DNA of 64,000 bases from Isoetes taiwanensis (Eukaryota > Streptophyta > Lycopodiopsida > Isoetales > Isoetaceae). Location: the NCBI GenBank assembly GCA_021234155.1, contig JAJEKV010000015.1:7978270-8042269 (forward strand), in the 5' to 3' direction. The notes under the pieces are model-generated. The model saw only the letters and a program-made list of their open reading frames with translations, did no database searches and was not told the origin of the DNA. The position numbers and the translations under genes are program-made. Shown in pieces: positions 12,361-25,035 of the stretch (position 1 is its first letter; every line of letters starts with the position of its first letter).

Positions 12361-13500
12361 CAAGTAGAAATGCGCCCAATAATAACCTTAGGAGTAAGAA
12401 ATATGAAATTAAACAATTGAGTAATCTTATAGCATTTGGAAAAACTAATAACCTTATGAGTATAATGAGTATCACTAAACCACATTCACTGCAAACTAGC
12501 CAAATAATCATCGCCCACTCAATCCCCAATGCAGTACTTCAACAAGTAATTACACCATCGCCAGTAATTACACCATCAAGTCGCGACATTTGCTGTCCGG
12601 GTCGTTGTTCATTGGGCTTACCTTTAAAATAACATCAGAGTGCATGCCCCCGCAACATCGACCCCAGATTTTCTCTTTGTATATCATTTAGCACTACTAG
12701 AAATCGTGCCATTGAACTTTGTATCATCGTAATCTAGCGTGATATGCACATGTACCGCTTCAAATCCAAAATGTTTTAAATTATTGTTGCTCGATTTTGA
12801 GCCCCGACTTCATAATAACCTTAGTAAATCTATAATATATCCTTGTGTTCCGACTTTGAGGCATAGTATTGTATGATATATTTCCTATATAGTCCCAATA
12901 ATAATCTCTAGCCTAACATTAAATCTTGCAAATTTGAAAATCAGATCCACACTAGATTAGACATTCATCTCTACTTGCATTAAATTGAATAGAATTAAAG
13001 AAATCATTTATGTGTACAACGACTGGCTTGCCATATTAAGTTCAATATCAGAAGCAATTAAATAGGTCAATGCAAAGCACACCAATCTCTACGGTGTTGA
13101 TATGTACCGCCGTCAGAAAAGATCAATACATGAATCATAAACAAAACCATATGTGTGAGATAAACCGCTTGAATAAAGTATGTATTCAAACTACAAATTG
13201 ACGCAACCGTAGTTATCAATCGAATATAGTGGTAAAAATACTATACAAATGTCTAGCATTATAACAGTGATTTTTTGTTTTAGATTTTATACGCTTTTTG
13301 GGTATGGTTTTCTATATATTTCATGGGCGATGGCATGAGGCATACTAAATAGTATATCTAGAGTGCACTGCGATTTTATTGTCTAAATCTATATCACCAA
13401 TGGTTTACCCCCATACCTCCATAAACAAATAGATATATATATATATATAAAAAAAAAACCCAATGGCACTAGTGGCTCGAGAACCTCAGATTTCTAGGGT
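12361..13500. other. AT-rich DNA with small duplications, no gene seen
   Basis: It includes a direct duplication of AGTAATTACACCATC at about 12545-12578 and a (TA)n/poly-A run at about 13432-13458. Long open frames are absent. Confidence 0.5.
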
Positions 13501-15635
13501 TGTGTTGATTAGACTGGCTCCTTTGATTTCGAACCAACAGTAAACTCCTCGAAAATCTGACTTCTATCAATCTTCAAAGAGGAAGGAACAAGTGTGTTCT
13601 TGATTTCAAGCAAATATAAGCTCCTGTGGCAATCCCACTTCTACTACTCCTCCGATTCTCAAGATTTCTAAAGGCTAGCTTTAAGGGCTTTTTTTCCATC
13701 AGTATTCTCGGTGTCGCATCGTGCGGCAACAATATGCATCATTCATGGTGTTGGTTCCATCGACACAAGATTGGGATAGAAAGTCGCGGATTTTGATGAT
13801 GGACGCAGCTGTGGCTAAATTCCCTGATTTCAGCCAGCTGCGTAAGCCGACATACATGGCCCCATTTTGTTGCAGACCCACATCCTTAGGATGTACAAAT
13901 ATTGGTCGTGAGATGTAGCAGCTGGTCTAAGATTTACTATTCATGGTCTAAGATTCACTATTCATGCATGGCGTTGACCGAGATGCCGCTTCACTGCCGC
14001 TAATGTCCATTCCGGGTAGCCTCCTTAAGAAACCAAACCGCAACAGATGGTCGCAAAAGCCGGTGGATACCATGAGATTTGAAAGCAAAGACATAATACA
14101 AATGGTTATTTCAGGTTTACTTTTTGTCGACTCTGTTCGAGCTTTGGTGTGCTTAAGAGGTGAGTTCTTTGTCCTCATCTTGGAACCGTTAAAACAAAAT
14201 GCAAAAGATCACGGTTTGCTCGGGCAGGATTTGGTGGGAGATTTGCAGCCATAAGCCCCGCTTTATTCTCAGACAACCTATGCATAATCTGAGAACTTGT
14301 AGTAAACACGCCTGTATTTAGGCCCTCGTTCTCATGAAACTGCCGCGAAGTTTTTTTCCTCCAAGGATAAAAACATCAACATTTTTGTACCAAGCATGTT
14401 GCTTTATGTTGTTGTTATAATGCTAGATATAGATATATCTAACTTGTCAATGTTCATGCTCATAGTTTCACTGTGCATGAAGGAGCAACTCGTATTTGCT
14501 CTCAATCACTTGCTGCTTGACTCCTTAGCATGGTTGGATGAAATGAACCTTGATTCTTAGTATTTGTGTATGTTTCATGGTTAAAAAATTTTATCTCTTG
14601 AAGAATATCGAAGTCTTGGTTTTCATCACATTTTGAGTATTTAACTTCATTTTTCTCTCTCAATATTCTTTAACCGGCCAAGCATATCTGCCTTGAAAGA
14701 ATTTCAGAGATGATAATAAACTTAAAAGCGTTGAACTAGTCTTTTTATTGTTGTCAATGATGCAACTAGTTTTAAGTCTTTTGTGGTCTTTAGTGTAATG
14801 CTAATAAATCTTTTTTCCCTTTCTTTGGAGATAGAATGTTAACATGTATTGTGCTTATTTATAAAAAACGTATACCAAATTGGAAATGGATTTCATGTTA
14901 TTGCAGCACATATGGACGTACCTCATTTCAAAGTCAAACCCAACCTCAGCCGTGTCAAAGTCCTGGTTTTTAAAAGTTTCGCGCAAACCTATGCAGAGGA
15001 CTGGTGGCACACGCGGGTTTGACGGATTGTTCAAAGGATTCTTGTAGAACATTGCAGCTTGCCAAGTGTTCCTACCAGTCTCATAATTCTTTACAGGAGA
15101 CCAGCTTCAGCGCCTTTTCTAACATTATAAATGGCTGCTCAACCCAAAGCTATATATGCATGTATGGATGTATGCAACTTGGAGAAAAACAACAAGGATT
15201 TAATCGCTTGTTCATTATTAATAAATTCTATTATTACATGCTACCTCATGTATTAATATTGGGTATTGGTATAATATCATATGTCTAATTCTATGCAATG
15301 TTTCTCGTTTCCATAATTTGAGCACCTCTAGTTTGTTAGATTTGTGAGGCTATGATATACTCATCCATTTTATTAGAGTATTAGGTAATAATCCATCATT
15401 CATTTAAATTCTGGATTTATGTCGATTTTGGACCATTTTGCACTCTAACTTTTCCCAAGTTAGTAAATTTGCATCGAGAATGCATCTTTTTCGAGTACAA
15501 AGACAACATGATTGCATTAAAATTAAAATATTTCACATATGCATGTCGAAAGCTACATATTGCCAATTACTTCCTCGTATGACCTCAGATATCATAGCTT
15601 CTTCCTCACTCTCCACAGTATTGTAACCCTAGCCT
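13501..15635. other. Intergenic DNA with short open frames, product not recognised
   Basis: Overlapping frames of 58-96 codons occur on both strands at 13699-13918 and 13948-14254, with no domain seen. A 21-bp tandem duplication (GGTCTAAGATT.ACTATTCAT) is at 13924-13965. Around 14905-15050 an intron-like TTATTGCAG acceptor precedes a + frame reading HMDVPHFKVKPNLSRVKV, which resembles a lone exon of unknown identity. Confidence 0.35.
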
Positions 15636-15639
15636 TTTG

Positions 15640-16450
15640 CCCGATGACCTTTTGGGGTCCATGAAACAAAAATAGTATCTAAATTCCAACCCAACTCATC
15701 CCCTTCAATAGGTTTCTCTTCCATCTCTTTGTCCAATGCCTTATACCTTCTTCCTCTCACACCCATTTAATCAAAAATCGGACACCACCAATTCAATACC
15801 TAACCTTGTTCATCATGGGTCACCTACTTTGTAAACCTCAGATGGTGTAACCCATCCACACTGTGGTATATCTCTTTGTGCTCAAAATATAAGTGCAAAT
15901 TGATGGCAAAGCAAGTCATCTTGGGATCATAATCCTCCAAAATTCTAGATATTTAGGCCTTCCTTTCCTAGGACCAACATAGTGTTTTTCGCCGAAATTG
16001 AGGAGCCATGGACGTATAATACTACTAACCACATCATCGCCTTCCTCGTGTGTTATCAAGTCTCTCCACTTTAGTCTTAGGTAACCATCCATCTTGAGTT
16101 CAATCGTGAGGATGTGTCTACTTGTCCCAATAATCCATGTACCGTGTCCAATAAATCTATCAATGCAAAGGTTGGTATCATCGTAAGCCATTTTTCCAAT
16201 ACTTGATGTATTCGTAAATGCCGCTCAATGTGTTGATTGAATCCACCTCTCGGAAAGGCTGCAGAGCTGACTCTTTGGAATCTAGGCTTACCACTTTCAT
16301 CTTCGCGCTATATAGGTACTCCCTCATCTCAAAGTCACTTATCACCAAGGTCTCATCTTCCATTGCATGATTGGCTTATTTCCCATGACCCGCGTAAAGT
16401 GTAATCAAGAGGTCTATTCCATATCAAGAGCATAATTTTCTATAAAAATT
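15640..16450 (-). pseudogene. Unrecognised minus-strand coding relic
   Basis: Two adjacent minus frames, 16178-16363 and 15916-16191, overlap slightly in different phases. Read in order they give an acidic N-part (EDETLVISDFEMREYLYSAK), then an IGTSRHILTIELKMDGYLRL patch, then GPRKGRPKYLEFWRI. Further fragments continue down to about 15640 (GWNLDTIFVSWTPKGHRAK). Upstream at about 16380-16480 an in-phase patch reads PSPIGLIIQEVHDWKNFY. The even composition and continuity across frames suggest one old coding sequence broken by indels. I do not recognise the family. A transposon gag-like protein is possible but unproven. Confidence 0.35.
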
Positions 16451-19400
16451 CTTCCAATCGTGCACCTCTTGTATGATCAAGCCTATAGGAGAAGGAAATG
16501 CATTCACTAAGAACTTCCATTAGTCTAGGAAGATTATCATGCTTTGTATATTATTTCAACCGCCAAGACTATACTTCCCAAACACAATGCATCCACATCC
16601 TCATGAGTATGTCCGTGCATTAAGAACCCTAAATTCAATCTTTCAAAGACACCTACTACTGCTAGATAAGATAGGAATGAGATATACCTGTTTTTTATTC
16701 CGTCTCAAAGACAATTCGTCAAGTTGAGGAGGAACCTTGGTGGTAGATCTCACAATGACCCCAATTTTTGGTCCACGTTTGTTTTACTTAGACGAAGTGT
16801 TGTTTATGCCAAAACAACACCCAAAATGGCCCCAAAAGTCCACGTAACTGCTTATCCCGATTAAAAATAAAAGGACAAAGTGGGTTTTTGGCAAAAAAAT
16901 CCCACTCTGGTCTTTTGGCGTAAAAAATCCACGCCAGAAAAAAAAAATTGACATAGTTTTGTGAATTTGTCAACGCGGTACTTTTTCCTCTCAATATTGC
17001 TTTTTGCGGAACCATGCTATTTATCTTTAAAATAGCATATGCGTGAGGTTTTAATTCTTACTACACCGAAATGGACAAATTAGAACACTAGAAATAAAGG
17101 ACTACAAAGAAAATAACACATGTGAAATAAAATGATGTTTTCGGGTGCTCTTTTCAATATAGACTTGCTTGTTTCCAAGTGTTGTTTTTTGCAAAATTCA
17201 AAATCATTTACATTTTGGCCTTTTTTTAATTTACTTAAAACACTACATATGTTATTGAAATTCAAATTTTATTGTTTTATTAAAATAAGTGACATGTAAA
17301 AGTAATATTATAACACGAGAAAAACGCCTACTTCTAATGGTTGTTTAACTAATGAAATATCATATCGCAGTATACTTTTTAAATAAAAACATTATTTTAC
17401 CTAATCAAATATGGTTTACCGTGGTATACTTTGAAATAAAAGCATTATTATTATTTAATTTAGGAAATAAAGATATTGTTTCTAATGTCTTCTAACAAAT
17501 TAAATGTTAACACGTAAGTACACATTAAAGCATTACATGACATAAATTTAAAATAAATGTTAGTTTCATACCTTTAACCAATCATATATTGACACATGGC
17601 ATACATTTTCGAAAAAAATACCAATATACACTAGAATTTAAAGGCAATAGAATCATATTTTTATTTCAATACAATTTCCTACATTTATATTTTTATTGTT
17701 CTTATGGTTTTGTTTAAGCCCTTATCCAAATAAGAAAAACTTTTGGGAATTGAACCCAAACAAGTCCATATGATTAGCCATTATATTAGATATGTCCATA
17801 CAATATCAGCAACAGAACAAGAAATAAAAAGAACAAGCACAGACAAGAACAAAAAAGAATAAAGAACAAGAAAAGAAAAATAAAGTTACTCTGGGAATAA
17901 ATGATAGAACTAAAATATAGATCTTAACAAAATGCAGCATAAATCCGAGCTTTGGTTTTTTCATAACAGAATATCCTCGTTTATAAACTTATTTGGCAAC
18001 CGGATCTCCTGTGGAATAAAGCAGAAAAATAAAGTAGAAATTATCGTAAGGACAGGAAAAAACTAAGCTTTTACTTAACTTTGTTGAGTTGATATGGTAC
18101 ATACCTTTTATATATACTTCCATTGTGGGAGAATCCATATTATGGAGGACCCCATATAGACAAGAACTGTTGTGATATTTTATGGAGAAGGACCATTAGA
18201 GACAACTACTCACGGAGACCAAAACAATAATAGAGCAGATGATGAAATAGGAAGAAACGAGTGAGTATCTAAAGTTCTATGAGCCGGAAAAGAATAGATT
18301 ACAGATGAAGTTTCTTTGTTTATGGAAGCAGAAAAGAAAAGTATGCCTCTTTACCCAAAAACAGGCACTTACAACCACTCACAATCATAAAGTGTACCAG
18401 ACAGCTCAAATCCCCTTTGTGGGTCTTACTCATCTTACCCACCATAGCTAGACTGTTCTCTTCAATAAATCCGTATTTCCATGTGCCAACCAAGAAACGG
18501 GCAGGTTTAATCCTGTATTTTGGACCCACAGGTTCTTAAAACTGGCTTGAATCTGGTTCTTGGACCCACATATTCTGCTTGCATCGGGCCTCAAGAGGTC
18601 TATTCAAGGCTGATCAATCCAAGATGGATGCAATGCAGGCAGTCTTACTCCGACATAAGGTCAAACCCGATAAAATATCATCCTGCAAATTTAACTCAAG
18701 TTCCCTAATATAGATCCAGGCCGCTTCGTATTTAGTAATATAGAAAGATAGGATGGAAGAAACGAGGAACGATTTAAAACTAAAAAGGACAGAGAGTGTT
18801 GCCTGAGCAAGAGGCGGATTTTCTTAGGCGGCCGATCTTCCACGCCCCTGTGTTCCGCTGTAGAATAGAAGAAAGGAAAGAAATTATCAAAAAAAAAAAA
18901 ACTAAGCTTTACTTTAACTCTGGCCACGCCTTCAGTAAAATGCTGATCCACCATCACGGGATGTGTACCATGCAGTGCTCCATAAAGAAAGGCTGATGCG
19001 AGAACTGAAATGCATATCCATAATCAGAAGCAAGGAAAGGTTTAGCGTTGGGCAAGCGCGCCTTGGGAAGAGACCAAGGAAGAACAATCAAGCGGGAAAC
19101 TGCCAAGGCGGAAATTCGGCCCGTCAGTTCTACCAATGAAATGAGAGAGTAGCAGGATCAAGATCTAGACCGTCCATCGTGGCTATTGATTTAAGCCGTC
19201 CACCCTCAGCTTGAACGATATATTTTTATTCTTTATTAACTTGAATTTTCAAATGTATCAAAATGTATCACTACCAAAAACATATGCGTAATTGATTTTG
19301 TCATTTTTCATTTTTTCTTTTTCTTTCCACTCCACTGCAAAGAAAATACATGCCACGTGACTATCTCCGGATTGGGAAGAGAGGGATGCGTAAACAAAGT

Positions 19401-20280
19401 TTCCGTAGCCTAATGAGTTTTCTGATCTCTGCAAGTCTCTTGGTTTTGCCTCGGCATTCCTAGATGGGAAATATCTCGACTTCTCAAGATTAATAGAAAA
19501 TCTGAGCTTTGTGATCCTCTCTCTCTCTCTCCCGCCATTCATGTTCCATGTTAGAACATAACCAAGTCCGACGCTTAAATCTAGAACGAACATTGCTAAT
19601 TATCAATAAGGCTTCAAATCCCCAACCCATTGACTGAGAGATGGAGTTTCCAAGAAGAAGAGATGCACCATGCCTTCAAACAAAAAATGGTCCATCGCAA
19701 TAAAATGCTCAAAGTCTCCATGCAGATTTATGCCAGACTTCCATAGTTGTGCCCACATTATATGGCACGTATCCATCTCTGCATTTCCCATCATTCAAAA
19801 AAGTTTGATACGTATCGCTTTTAAAGACTATAATGAATATTTCTAATTAGTTTTATTTTGGTTGTTTCATTGTAGGAATTATAAATTGCGCTAGAAGGAA
19901 GCTCCTGAAGATAAACCATCTCAAGCTACAAGTCGTGATCATAAAAATCATGTTCCAGATCGTTTTTCTAACATCAATGGTCCCAAATTTAAGGGTCCTC
20001 CCTTCTTTTTCTTTTTTTTTCCTCTTATGATTCCAAAGGTGAATTTTCTTACATCGCGAACAATATTTTAAGCCTAGCTTAATCTTGCAATCTCCTTAGG
20101 TTATTTTTACATGACTGAAACTTGCACCGTGGCATCCTGCTTTTGGGTGCTGCTCACTTGGAAACGAAATTATGCCATTGGGAACTTCCCACTGCTTTCT
20201 AAGAACACCCTATACCAATGAGCCATTACCGTAGTTTTAATATCAAACCATTGAACCAACTTCAATAAACCATTGAACAC
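16451..20280. other. AT-rich intergenic DNA, no gene identified
   Basis: Long A/T-rich tracts lie at 17000-18000. At 18030-18090 and 18860-18930 two blocks share GAAATTATC...AAAAAACTAAGCTTT.ACTTAACT. Near 18515-18575 the phrase TTGGACCCACA occurs twice. Around 19000-19600 the DNA becomes more mixed, with a 111-codon minus open frame (19258-19593) and a CT microsatellite at about 19520. No known domain is visible in either strand. Confidence 0.4.
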
Positions 20281-20284
20281 ATGC

Positions 20285-21440
20285 CCGTATTCTGGGCAAC
20301 ATGCCAAAATGGCTCAACATGCCACCTATGCTCCAACATGCTACAGGATCAAACATGCCACCTAGGCTCCAACACAAGGTGGCTCAACCGCATGCCACGC
20401 GGGACTTAACGCGCCAAGGTGGTTTCAAACATGCCACCCTGGGCCCCAACATGCCAAGGTGAAACCAAGCATGCCACCCAGGGCACCAACATGCCAAGGC
20501 ACCCAGGGCTTCACACATGCCAAGGTGGCTCAAACACATGTGGGCCCAACATGCCACCTAGCTCCAACATGCCAATGGCTCAACCATGCCACGGACTAAC
20601 GTGCCAAGGTGGCTCAAACATGCCACTAGGCTCAATACGCCAAGGTGGCTCAAATGTGCCACCCAGGCAGACCAACATGCCACCCAGGCTCAAACATGCT
20701 GGCTCAAACGTACACGCTGGCTCCACATGCCACCCAGCTCCAACATGCCAAGGTGCCTCAAACATGCCACGCGGGCCCCGCAACATGCCAACTAGGCCCA
20801 AAATGCCAAGGTGTCTCAAACATGCCAAGGTGGCTCAAAACATGCCATGCTGGTTCCAACATGCCACTCCAGGGCTCAACATGCCAAGGTGGTCAAACAT
20901 GCCAACTAGCTCCAACATGCCACCTATAGGCACATGCCAAGGAGGCTCAAACATGCCATGTGGGCTCCAACATGCAACCTAGGCTCCAACATGCCAAGGT
21001 GGCTCGGGGCGCTTCACCCAGGCAACCAACATGCCACCTAGGCTCAAACATGCCACCTAGGCACCAACATGCCATCTAGGCTCAAACATGCCAAGGTGGC
21101 TCAAAATGCCATGGATTCAAACATGCCACCTAGGCTCCAACATGCCAAGATGGCTCAAATGATGCCAAGGTGGCACAAACATGCCATGTGGGCTTTAGCA
21201 TGCCACTCAGGCTCCAACATGCCAAGGTGGCTCTCGTGCACGCTGTTGCCCAAACATGCCACCCTACCCAACATGACAAGGTGGCTCAAACATGCCAAGG
21301 TGGCTCAAACATGTCATGTGGGCTCTAACATGCCACCTTGGCTCCAACATGTCAAGGTGGCTCAAGCATGCCACCCAGGCTCAAGCATGCCACCCAGGCT
21401 CAAGCATGCCACCTAGGCTCAAGTGATGCCACCCAAAGTA
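20285..21440 (+). repeat. 19-bp minisatellite array, about 60 units
   Basis: Two interleaved variants of a 19-bp unit fill the region: type A, AACATGCCAAGGTGGCTCA, and type B, AACATGCCACCTAGGCTCC or a close CCCAGG form. Each unit contains a short inverted repeat (GCCA-AGG-TGGC in A; GCC-ACCTA-GGC in B). Because 19 is not divisible by 3, the array reads open in all three forward frames (for example 20419-20982, 187 codons), giving a peptide period of 19 residues. These frames follow from the repeat and are not evidence of a gene. Confidence 0.95.
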
Positions 21441-22440
21441 ATTCATGGTGACATGGCATGCCATAGCAAGGCCAAGTTTTGATTCTCTACAAAAATGAAA
21501 AAGATGTCCATCTTGGCCTTTCATTGGGTGATGTTGGCAAATTTGGGTGACATGGCTAGATGGTGTGATGACATGGATATGATGACTAGGACTTTATGCA
21601 AGAAAATATTATAACCTTTGGAATTTTGGTAGAGTGAGTTTGCAGATAAAATAGAGTGTGTGATCTTGGCACACGCTTCCGGCCCCCAAATCTAACTAGG
21701 CCGACTTTGGCGTGGCTTCCTCACCGAGGGAGATGCTGCATCTGCTGGACGAACCGTAAAGGCTGCTAAGGCAATAAGTTTCGCCAGTCAGCCCTGAGGA
21801 GGGCAACGCCAATGCCCCCTCGAGCTCTATTTTATCCCACCTTGAATCAGCCCAAGTAGCGTGTTCAAACAAATCCAAGACGGCCCGAGAACTTATCAAA
21901 CCGCGGAAGCGCTCGCGACGAATCGCGGTAGAAACCTAAGTATTTGTCGCTCGAAAGCAGTACAAAGGTCGCATCGGGGGATTTGACTTCACCAAATCAT
22001 CCGCACGGCTTTAAATTACTCCTAGGGACCAAGTTACATTATCATTTTTAAGGCAACGAAAAGAAACGGAACTCTACATGGCAAGATATTCTGCAGCCCC
22101 CACCCCTTAGGCCAATTCGACTGCGAACGATTGGACATGAGTTGCTTTTATGTTGAGAAGGTGACCGCCCATTAAGACCAACACCCCTTCCAAGAAGGTA
22201 ATATCGATGGAGTTCATTGGCATAGCCGGCCACAGCTCCAGAGGGGCCTCGGGAGAGGACCTTTGGGGCAAACTGCCGAAGGTTTTAAGGGCTCGCCTTC
22301 TAGGGTCAACACCTCCCTGTATACAATGACATTGTGCAAGATCTTGGTCAACTGACAAGGGTATGGCCTCCAAAACGAAACCATGTGTGCCGCTAGGTTA
22401 TTAGCTGAAGGGAGGGTACCGGTAGGAAAGCATGCCCTTT
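21441..22440. other. Flank of the minisatellite, GC-richer, unidentified
   Basis: After the array come TGACATGGCATGCCA-type words, then GC-richer DNA (21690-22400) with minus-strand frames at 21696-21899 and 22107-22373. One minus frame reads YPCQLTKILHNVIVYREVLT. The composition suggests an old element or gene relic, but no family is recognised. Confidence 0.35.
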
Positions 22441-22442
22441 AA

Positions 22443-23270
22443 ATCCAAACCCCATTTCGGCTGGCTTATTGCTTGTTTTCAATCATGTTTTCGACTATGT
22501 CTCAGTGCAACTGACAAAACTCTACCTCTATAACGTAAACCCACAATAACCCAGCAACACACAGGTTTACGCTTTGGAGGCCAAAACGCGGGTTAAGCTT
22601 CCATTTCTTTGATAACCAGGGTGGACCATTTCTAAACATGCATGGGGAGCCATGAGAATCAAATAACAGAAGTTTCGGATCTATTGGCCAACCCGAGTGA
22701 TCCCAAACAATTTGCTACTGCATATGGGCTCTAGACTTTTAATTGCAAAAGTAGGAGGAGATTAACTAAATCCCATTCCGGGTAGCTTTCATCAGCTTTG
22801 TATTTTCAAACGCTACCGCCGACCATGTCCCATGCAACGCGATCAATTCTCCATAACGTGAACCCTAAGCAATAATCCTAGCAACGCAAAAGATATCGTG
22901 GTTTACGCTGGGAGGCCAAAACATGGCTCCATTTCTTTGATAACTAGGTGGACCATTTTCTAAACATGCATGGGGGAGCCATGAGAACTCTAAAATAACA
23001 GAAGTTTCATCTATTTGCCAACTGAAAGTGACCCCAAACAATTTTGCTACAAAGATAAGGCTTCTACACTTTTAATTATAAAACTAGGAGGAGAATAAAT
23101 CCAAACCCCATTCTTGCAATTTCTACCACTGTTTTCAAACGCTACTGCCGACTACGTCCCAAGTGCAACGGGATTAAAGCCCCACTTCCATAACTTAAAC
23201 TCCTACAATAACCTCGCAAGGCATGTGTGGTTTACGCTTTGGGAGCCCATACCCCAGCTGATTGGACTTG
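22443..23270 (+). repeat. Tandem array, about 330-bp unit, about 2.5 copies
   Basis: Landmarks recur at near-constant spacing. GGTTTACGCT is at 22564, 22900 and 23229. GTGGACCATTT is at 22621 and 22948, followed each time by CTAAACATGCATGGGG, AACAGAAGTTTC and TTTTAATT.xAAA. The third copy is partial. Units differ by many small indels. Confidence 0.85.
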
Positions 23271-23850
23271 TTTTGGGTATACGTCATGAGGTAGTGGGAG
23301 GGCTATTTAAGACGGAGCCCTAAAACCTTCCGTAAGGCCGATCTAAAAAGGTCCTCTCTCGAAGGTCCTTGGCCATGGATCGCAACTCTCCCACCCTGAA
23401 TCGCGGATCCACTTTGCCAAATGTGACTCAAAACATCTATTACCCTCGAGACCAAGCTCGTGACGAAGACCACCGCCCAGAAGCTTAAAGTAGCTCATGC
23501 CCAACACGCTCAGAGGAATTGGCCTTAGCTGAGGTGCACGCCATGCGTAGAGGGTTTGTGTTTCTTTGTCGCAAAATGACCGTAACTTGTCCTTGGGGTA
23601 ATTTCATTGCTTTGACAACATGGCTAAGTCAAATCTCCATTCCAGAAGCCTTGTAATTCTAACAAATGCAAACACTTGGGGTTTACATCTGCTTCATCAC
23701 AGGACACTTTATGCGTTTGATATGCCTTAGTGCAAATCGCCTAAGGCAATAAGTGTTATTCTTGTATTTCAAAGAACCATTGGCATTTTAGAAAGAACCA
23801 TTGGATAAGATAAATTAGATACAATTAAACCATTGGATGACGCGGATAAC
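23271..23850 (+). other. Spacer with a short open frame, unidentified
   Basis: An ATG at about 23374 opens a frame reading MDRNSPTLNRGSTLPNV, then NIYYPRDQARDEDH, before a stop. It could be the start of a retroelement gag, but nothing downstream supports that. ACCATTGGA words recur at about 23780-23840. Confidence 0.3.
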
Positions 23851-23879
23851 TATTGATTGTCTATAACGAACCTAGTACC

Positions 23880-24440
23880 AAATCTAGATGTAGGCATGGT
23901 TTAATGGTAATCTAATTAATGATATCCAAAATGGGGATAATGTTAGGATATTGCATAATGCTTACTATTACTAGGATATTACTATTGGTCTTGCTATTTG
24001 CGCAATGCTTGGGGATTTGTTGCAATGGTCCTATTCCCCCCGTAAAACAATTACATCTCAAATTTTTTAATGGTCTAAATTATACCAAGATGTAGAACGG
24101 TTTAATGGTGTTCCACTAATCTATATCCAAAATGGGGAATAATGTTAGGATATTACGGTCTTGCCATTTTAATGTTTGGGGATTTGTTGCAATGGTCCTA
24201 TCCTCCATAAAAAATACATCCTCACAATTCTAATGGGTTTGTTGGTGCAAAAAAAATGTAGGCGTGGTTTATCGGTTCTTTCTAACAATATCCAAAATGT
24301 TAGAATATTGTTAGGGATTTCATGTGATCCCATGACATTAATGCTTAGGATTTGTTGCGTAAAATGGGTCCTGCGACTCCCTCAATAGAATACAAATCAA
24401 ATCTTGATGGTTTTGTTATGCAAAAATAGGTGTTAAGTAA
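23880..24440 (+). repeat. Tandem array, 165-205-bp unit, 3 copies
   Basis: Units start near 23884, 24089 and 24256, each with a GATGTAGG..GGTTTA.xGG word. They then carry ATATCCAAAATG, AATGTTAGGATATT, TGCTTxGGGATTTGTTGC and AATGGTCCT. The third unit is shortened and more diverged. Confidence 0.8.
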
Positions 24441-24489
24441 TTGAAGTAACTTGTCTTACATGGAATAATAGTATAAGTGATGATGATCG

Positions 24490-25035
24490 CACATGCGCGA
24501 AATCGCAATATGTAGCAAATCAAGTATCACTCGGCCCTACCAATTATAAAGACCCGTGATATGGAAGGATAAGACATGTAGAGAATCAAGTATTTCTTTC
24601 CTACTTCTATAAAGATATGTGACAATAGAAGTATTACACATGTCGTAGAATTCATGTATTTCTTTCCTACAATGCCTTTAGCAAATAAAAGTACTGCCCT
24701 ACTACTATAAAGACATGTGACATGGAAGCATACCTATTATGTAGAGAATCAAGCATTCTTTTCCTACTTCTATAAAGACATGTGACAATAGAAGTATTAC
24801 ACATGTCGACCATGTATTCTTTTTTTCCTACAATGCCTTAGGCAAATAAAGTACTTTGGTCCTACTACTATAAAAGACATGTGAATGGAAGTATAGGACA
24901 TGTAGAGAATCAAATATTCTTTCCTACATCTTATAAAGACATGTGACAAATAGAATTATTAGACATGTAGAAATCTCGCCATTCTTCCTACAAAGGGGAT
25001 TGTATTATAAAATGACATGTCACAATAGAAATATT
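24490..25035 (+). repeat. Tandem array, about 162-bp unit with internal sub-repeats, 3 copies
   Basis: The phrase CTACTTCTATAAAG or a close form recurs at 24601, 24763 and 24924. Within each unit a shorter motif (TATAAAGACATGTGACA, then GAAGTATTA.ACATGT) occurs twice in diverged form. This gives a two-level structure like a higher-order repeat. ACATGT words are very frequent. Confidence 0.85.

Noticed and set aside
17735-17800. T-arm-like GGGAATTGAACCC on the minus strand, suggesting a tRNA
   Set aside because: Only a T-arm-like word is present. No acceptor stem, anticodon arm or CCA-side pairing could be folded around it in the AT-rich flanks.
20419-20982. 187-codon open frame as a repeat protein gene
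   Set aside because: It lies wholly in the 19-bp minisatellite. All forward frames and one reverse frame are open for the same reason, so the frame carries no independent coding evidence.
24490-25035. Regularly spaced ACATGT repeats as a CRISPR-like array
   Set aside because: Units are long, diverged and contiguous with no unique spacers, and the window is plant nuclear DNA.
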